A stretch of 64,000 nucleotides of DNA from NCBI RefSeq assembly GCF_022832375.1, contig NZ_JALHLG010000018.1:1-64000 (forward strand), in the 5' to 3' direction. This document shows, piece after piece, positions 61,352 to 64,000 of the stretch (position 1 is its first letter; each line of letters opens with the position of its first letter). The notes beneath the pieces were generated by a model. It was not told the DNA's origin and made no database searches. It saw only the letters and a list, made by a program, of their open reading frames with translations. The stretch comes from Novosphingobium beihaiense (lineage in GTDB: Bacteria > Pseudomonadota > Alphaproteobacteria > Sphingomonadales > Sphingomonadaceae). The translations under genes were made by a program, and so were the position numbers.

Positions 61352-61500
61352 GGGCAGTGGTTTCCGTCAAGAATGGGTGGCCGGAACGGCGATGGCGGCC
61401 TTGTCGCGTGATCGTTTGCCCGGCGCAATGGGCAATCGCAGGCAGCGGCCGGATGCCTTCACCCATGACATGGAAGCCGCAATCGATTAGATAAGGGGGC

Positions 61501-62430
61501 GTGAATGAACCATCCTCTCTTGCGGACCTCGGCGTTCCCGATACTCAGCATCGCGGTCTGGTGTCCCTTTTGCCGGAGCCTTACCGCTCCTATGCCATGC
61601 TGGCGCGGTTCGACCGGCCGATCGGCTGGTGGCTGCTGTTCTGGCCTTGCGCATGGGGCGTGCTGCTGGCCGGGGGTGAGGAGCGCTGGGGTCTGGTGTT
61701 CTGGCTGCTGCCGGGCGCGATCGCGATGCGCGGCGCGGGCTGCGTGCTCAACGATATCGTCGATGCCGATCTGGACCGCAAGGTCGCGCGCACGGCCAAC
61801 CGCCCCATCGCCAGCGGCCGGGTGAGCGTGCAGGCGGCCTGGCTCTGGCTGGGCGCGCTGTGCCTGGCGGGGCTCGTGGTGCTGCTGCATCTGCGCTGGC
61901 AGGCGCAGCTCGTGGCGCTGGGCAGTCTGGCGCTGGTGGCGGCCTATCCCTTCATGAAGCGCATTACCTGGTGGCCGCAGGCCTGGCTGGGGCTGGTCTT
62001 TACCTGGGGCGCGCTGGTCGGCTGGGTGGAGATTCGCGGCGATCATCTCGAAGCGCTTGCCGCGCTCTATGCGGGCTGCATCGTGTGGTGCATGGGGTAC
62101 GACACGATCTATGCCCTGCAGGACCGGGAGGACGATGCGCTGGTCGGCGTCCGCTCCTCGGCCTTGCGGCTGGGATCACACGTGCGCGCGGGCGTGGGCG
62201 TGTTCTACGTGCTGGCCGTGGCGTTCTGGGCCCTGGCGTTCTGGGCCCTGCGGCCGGACTGGGTGGCGCTCGTCGCGCTCGCCCCCGTGGCCCTGCATCT
62301 CGGCTTTCAGGTCGTGACGCTGGATACGGATAGCGGGGAGAACGCGCTTGCCCGTTTCCGCTCCAACCGCGATCTTGGCCTTGTCATGGCGCTGGCCTGC
62401 TGGGTTGTCGGCAACGCCGGCGTGATCTGA
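61501..62430 (+). CDS. ubiA: 4-hydroxybenzoate polyprenyltransferase
   Basis: A 309-residue membrane prenyltransferase of ubiquinone synthesis. The two Asp-rich motifs are NDIVDADLDRKVARTANRPI and DTIYALQDREDDALVGVRS; about eight membrane helices are present (LALVAAYPFMKRITWWPQAW among others). It starts at GTG 61501 after a G-rich site. Confidence 0.95.
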   Translation: MNEPSSLADLGVPDTQHRGLVSLLPEPYRSYAMLARFDRPIGWWLLFWPCAWGVLLAGGEERWGLVFWLLPGAIAMRGAGCVLNDIVDADLDRKVARTANRPIASGRVSVQAAWLWLGALCLAGLVVLLHLRWQAQLVALGSLALVAAYPFMKRITWWPQAWLGLVFTWGALVGWVEIRGDHLEALAALYAGCIVWCMGYDTIYALQDREDDALVGVRSSALRLGSHVRAGVGVFYVLAVAFWALAFWALRPDWVALVALAPVALHLGFQVVTLDTDSGENALARFRSNRDLGLVMALACWVVGNAGVI

Positions 62431-62494
62431 GGCCGGGCGTGATCGGGGATACCGGGGGCGGCGGTGCCACGCCCCGGTCCAGGTGATGAGCGGC

Positions 62495-62881
62495 TCATTC
62501 ATAGCTCACCACCTCGAATTCGATACCGTCCCAGTCGAAGAAATAGAACCGCCGGCCCGGATCGTAGTCGGCATGGTTCATCGGTTCGAGCCCGGCGCCG
62601 ATCACGACCTGCTCGGCCGCATCGAGATCGTCGACAAGCAGCCCGACATGGTTGAGCGGAGCCCCCTTGGCGAAACGGTCATGCACCTTGTGGTCGGTGT
62701 AGACGGCGATGTAGCTGAACTCCTCGCCGACATGGATGGACTCGCCGCCGCTCTGCGCGGGGCCGCGCCAGCGCTCTTCCCAGCCCAGCAGATCCTGCAG
62801 TAGTTTCGACGAACGCTCGACGTCGCTCACAGTGATGTTCGCGTGTTCGAGGCGGCCTTTGGGTTTGGCTGGCGTAGCCAT
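62495..62881 (-). CDS. VOC family (glyoxalase-fold) protein
   Basis: A 128-residue vicinal-oxygen-chelate protein. LEHANITVSDVERSSKLLQD and PLNHVGLLVDDLDAAEQVVI are the paired beta-alpha-beta motifs, with a metal Glu in DWDGIEFEVVSYE. It could be a lyase, a dioxygenase or a drug-binding resistance protein. It is divergent from soxR, and the SoxR operator lies in the shared promoter region, so it is probably induced by redox-active compounds. Confidence 0.88.
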   Translation of the reverse strand: MATPAKPKGRLEHANITVSDVERSSKLLQDLLGWEERWRGPAQSGGESIHVGEEFSYIAVYTDHKVHDRFAKGAPLNHVGLLVDDLDAAEQVVIGAGLEPMNHADYDPGRRFYFFDWDGIEFEVVSYE

Positions 62882-62933
62882 GATTTCAACTCCCTTGCTG
62901 TCCCGGCGAATCGACCGGCTTGGCAAGGATGCA

Positions 62934-62953
62934 ATCTCAAGTTAGCTTGAGAT
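62934..62953. promoter_or_regulatory. SoxR operator
   Basis: ATCTCAAGTTAGCTTGAGAT is a near-perfect palindrome with the CTCAAG...CTTGAG half-sites of the known SoxR box (CCTCAAGTTAACTTGAGG in enterobacteria). It lies between the divergent VOC gene and soxR, 53 bases before the VOC start and 28 bases before soxR, so it can control both. Confidence 0.85.
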
Positions 62954-62980
62954 CAAGAACAAAAAAGAGCCCCCCACTCG

Positions 62981-63424
62981 ATGTCCAACGATCGTCTCAT
63001 TTCCATCGGCTACCTTTCGCGCCGGACCGGCGTCGCTGTTTCTGCGATCCGGTTCTACGAGGAAAAGGGCCTGCTCACCGCGCTGCGCACCAGCGGCAAC
63101 CAGCGCCGGTTCCTGCGTTCGGACATCCGCCGCGTCAGCTTCATCCTGATCGCGCAGAAGCTGGGTCTTGCCCTTGCCGATATCGAGCGGGAGCTGTCCA
63201 CCCTGCCGCAAGGCCGCACGCCGACGCAGGCGGACTGGGAGCGGATCAGCCTGTCTATGCGCGAATCGATCGACGGTCAGATCGCGCTCCTGCAACGCAC
63301 CCGCCGCAAGCTGGAGGAATGCATCGGCTGCGGCTGCCTCAGCCTCGCGCGGTGCCAGCTCTACAATGCGGGGGATGCCGCCGGTACGGAGGGAACGGGC
63401 CCGCGCTTCGTGCTGAAGAACTGA
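62981..63424 (+). CDS. soxR: redox-sensing transcriptional activator SoxR
   Basis: A 147-residue MerR-family dimer with a [2Fe-2S] cluster, activated by oxidation with redox-cycling drugs. RLISIGYLSRRTGVAVSAIR is the winged helix, FYEEKGLLTALRTSGNQRRF the following wing, and the cluster ligands are CIGCGCLSLARC (Cys-x2-Cys-x-Cys-x5-Cys). No soxS is expected in this group; it acts directly on targets such as the divergent VOC gene. Confidence 0.96.
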   Translation: MSNDRLISIGYLSRRTGVAVSAIRFYEEKGLLTALRTSGNQRRFLRSDIRRVSFILIAQKLGLALADIERELSTLPQGRTPTQADWERISLSMRESIDGQIALLQRTRRKLEECIGCGCLSLARCQLYNAGDAAGTEGTGPRFVLKN

Positions 63425-63425
63425 C

Positions 63426-63677
63426 TCAGCCTCCGGACGGGCGGCAGTGCCGTTTGGAAATCCGGTTGAGCGAGAAAAGCGCCGCTACAAGCGGAATGAT
63501 GGCCAGGTGGGCTATCCATCCCTGTCGGAAATGGCTGGCAGCAAGATTCGGCAGGCTTACCATGGTAAGGACAGCGGCAATGTGCAGGATTACGATGGCC
63601 CAGCCTTTCCAGTGGCAGGGCATGTAGCTCCACAGCCATTGCTCGAACCAGATTTCGGTTTCGGTCGGTCCCGTCAT
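63426..63677 (-). CDS. small membrane protein of unknown function
   Basis: An 83-residue protein with two membrane helices ([20 protein letters not shown] and [20 protein letters not shown]) and a polar tail (KRHCRPSGG). Its start overlaps the smc stop by four bases, so it is translationally coupled to smc. It is convergent with soxR, one base apart. No family recognised. Confidence 0.7.
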   Translation of the reverse strand: MTGPTETEIWFEQWLWSYMPCHWKGWAIVILHIAAVLTMVSLPNLAASHFRQGWIAHLAIIPLVAALFSLNRISKRHCRPSGG

Positions 63678-64000
63678 TCCGCCGCCAGCAGTTCTTCGGC
63701 GCCGACAAGATCGACGCTGACCAGCCGCGACACGCCTTTTTCGACCATGGTCACGCCGAACAGGCGGTGCATGCGGCTCATCGTCACCGCATTGTGGGTG
63801 ACGATCAGGTAGCGGGTGTCGGTTTCCCCGGTCATCGCTTCCAGCAGGTCGCAGAAGCGCTCGATATTGGCATCGTCGAGCGGGGCGTCGACTTCGTCGA
63901 GCACGCAGATCGGGGCGGGGTTGGTGAGGAACAGGCCGAAGATCAGCGCCACCGCCGTCAGCGCCTGTTCGCCGCCCGAAAGCAGCGTGAGCGATTGCAG
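63674..64000 (-). CDS. smc: chromosome segregation protein SMC, C-terminal end
   Basis: The last 108 residues of an SMC ATPase, open at the window edge. [20 protein letters not shown] is the ABC signature (Leu-Ser-Gly-Gly), [20 protein letters not shown] the Walker B and D-loop, and [20 protein letters not shown] the switch His. The rest of the gene, hinge and coiled coils, lies beyond 64000. SMC condenses and organises the chromosome. Confidence 0.96.
   Translation of the reverse strand: MQSLTLLSGGEQALTAVALIFGLFLTNPAPICVLDEVDAPLDDANIERFCDLLEAMTGETDTRYLIVTHNAVTMSRMHRLFGVTMVEKGVSRLVSVDLVGAEELLAAE

Noticed and set aside
1-64000. CRISPR array, rRNA operon or intact insertion sequence
   Set aside because: No regularly spaced direct repeats, no rRNA-like sequence and no transposase with terminal repeats were seen.

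Overview
The window is GC-rich chromosomal DNA from an alphaproteobacterium, most likely a sphingomonad of the Novosphingobium/Sphingobium type. The reasons are the gene neighbourhoods (coxB-coxA-ctaB-ctaG-coxC-SURF1-thrC, argH-lipoprotein-lysA, rplU-rpmA, folB-moaA-moaD-moaE), the many GTG and TTG starts, stop/start overlaps of one to four bases, and G-rich inverted repeats between genes. Taxonomy is inferred from content only.

Layout. 1-4060: end of an integrative element. It holds a truncated exported TPR protein, a cluster of small palindromes, a decayed gene, a winged-helix protein and a P4-type tyrosine integrase that abuts the 3' end of tRNA-Thr(CGU). 4207-12171: a catabolic cluster with a Baeyer-Villiger-type monooxygenase, a short-chain dehydrogenase, an SMP-30/NHL beta-propeller protein, an EthD protein, an MFS transporter and a lone Rieske oxygenase alpha subunit. 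12271-14219: a small exported protein, an AT-richer orphan Imm11-like immunity gene, and a long intergenic stretch with a strong unassigned promoter. 14220-18710: tlpA-like gene, argH, small lipoprotein, lysA and siroheme synthase. 18816-20903: an unfamiliar cassette of a 59-residue peptide and two cupin-like proteins with helical tails. 21057-25594: ruvX, DUF3089 protein, lepB, acpS, pdxJ and pyrE on the minus strand.

25669-35094: aa3-type cytochrome c oxidase operon with its assembly factors (ctaB, a 50-residue membrane protein, ctaG, SURF1), followed by thrC and a methyltransferase. 35237-38885: an exported methyltransferase-like protein, folB, a small Rossmann-like protein and molybdopterin genes moaA/D/E. 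39238-45877: a lipoprotein, rplU-rpmA, two tandem GNAT acetyltransferases, ygfZ, and a LysR regulator divergent from pirin and nitroreductase. 46033-53930: a dihydroorotase-family enzyme, RarD, envelope proteins, astD, selO and an alpha/beta hydrolase. 53927-64000: a glycosyltransferase, a YfgM-like protein, bamB, a membrane methyltransferase, rsmE-gshA-monooxygenase, ubiA, a SoxR-controlled VOC protein with soxR, and the 3' end of smc.

Most of the window is housekeeping. Accessory interest lies in the tRNA-anchored island, the catabolic cluster, the orphan immunity gene with the nearby promoter, and above all the three-gene peptide/cupin cassette. Two G-rich inverted repeats also appear to supply the ribosome binding sites of ctaB and acpS.
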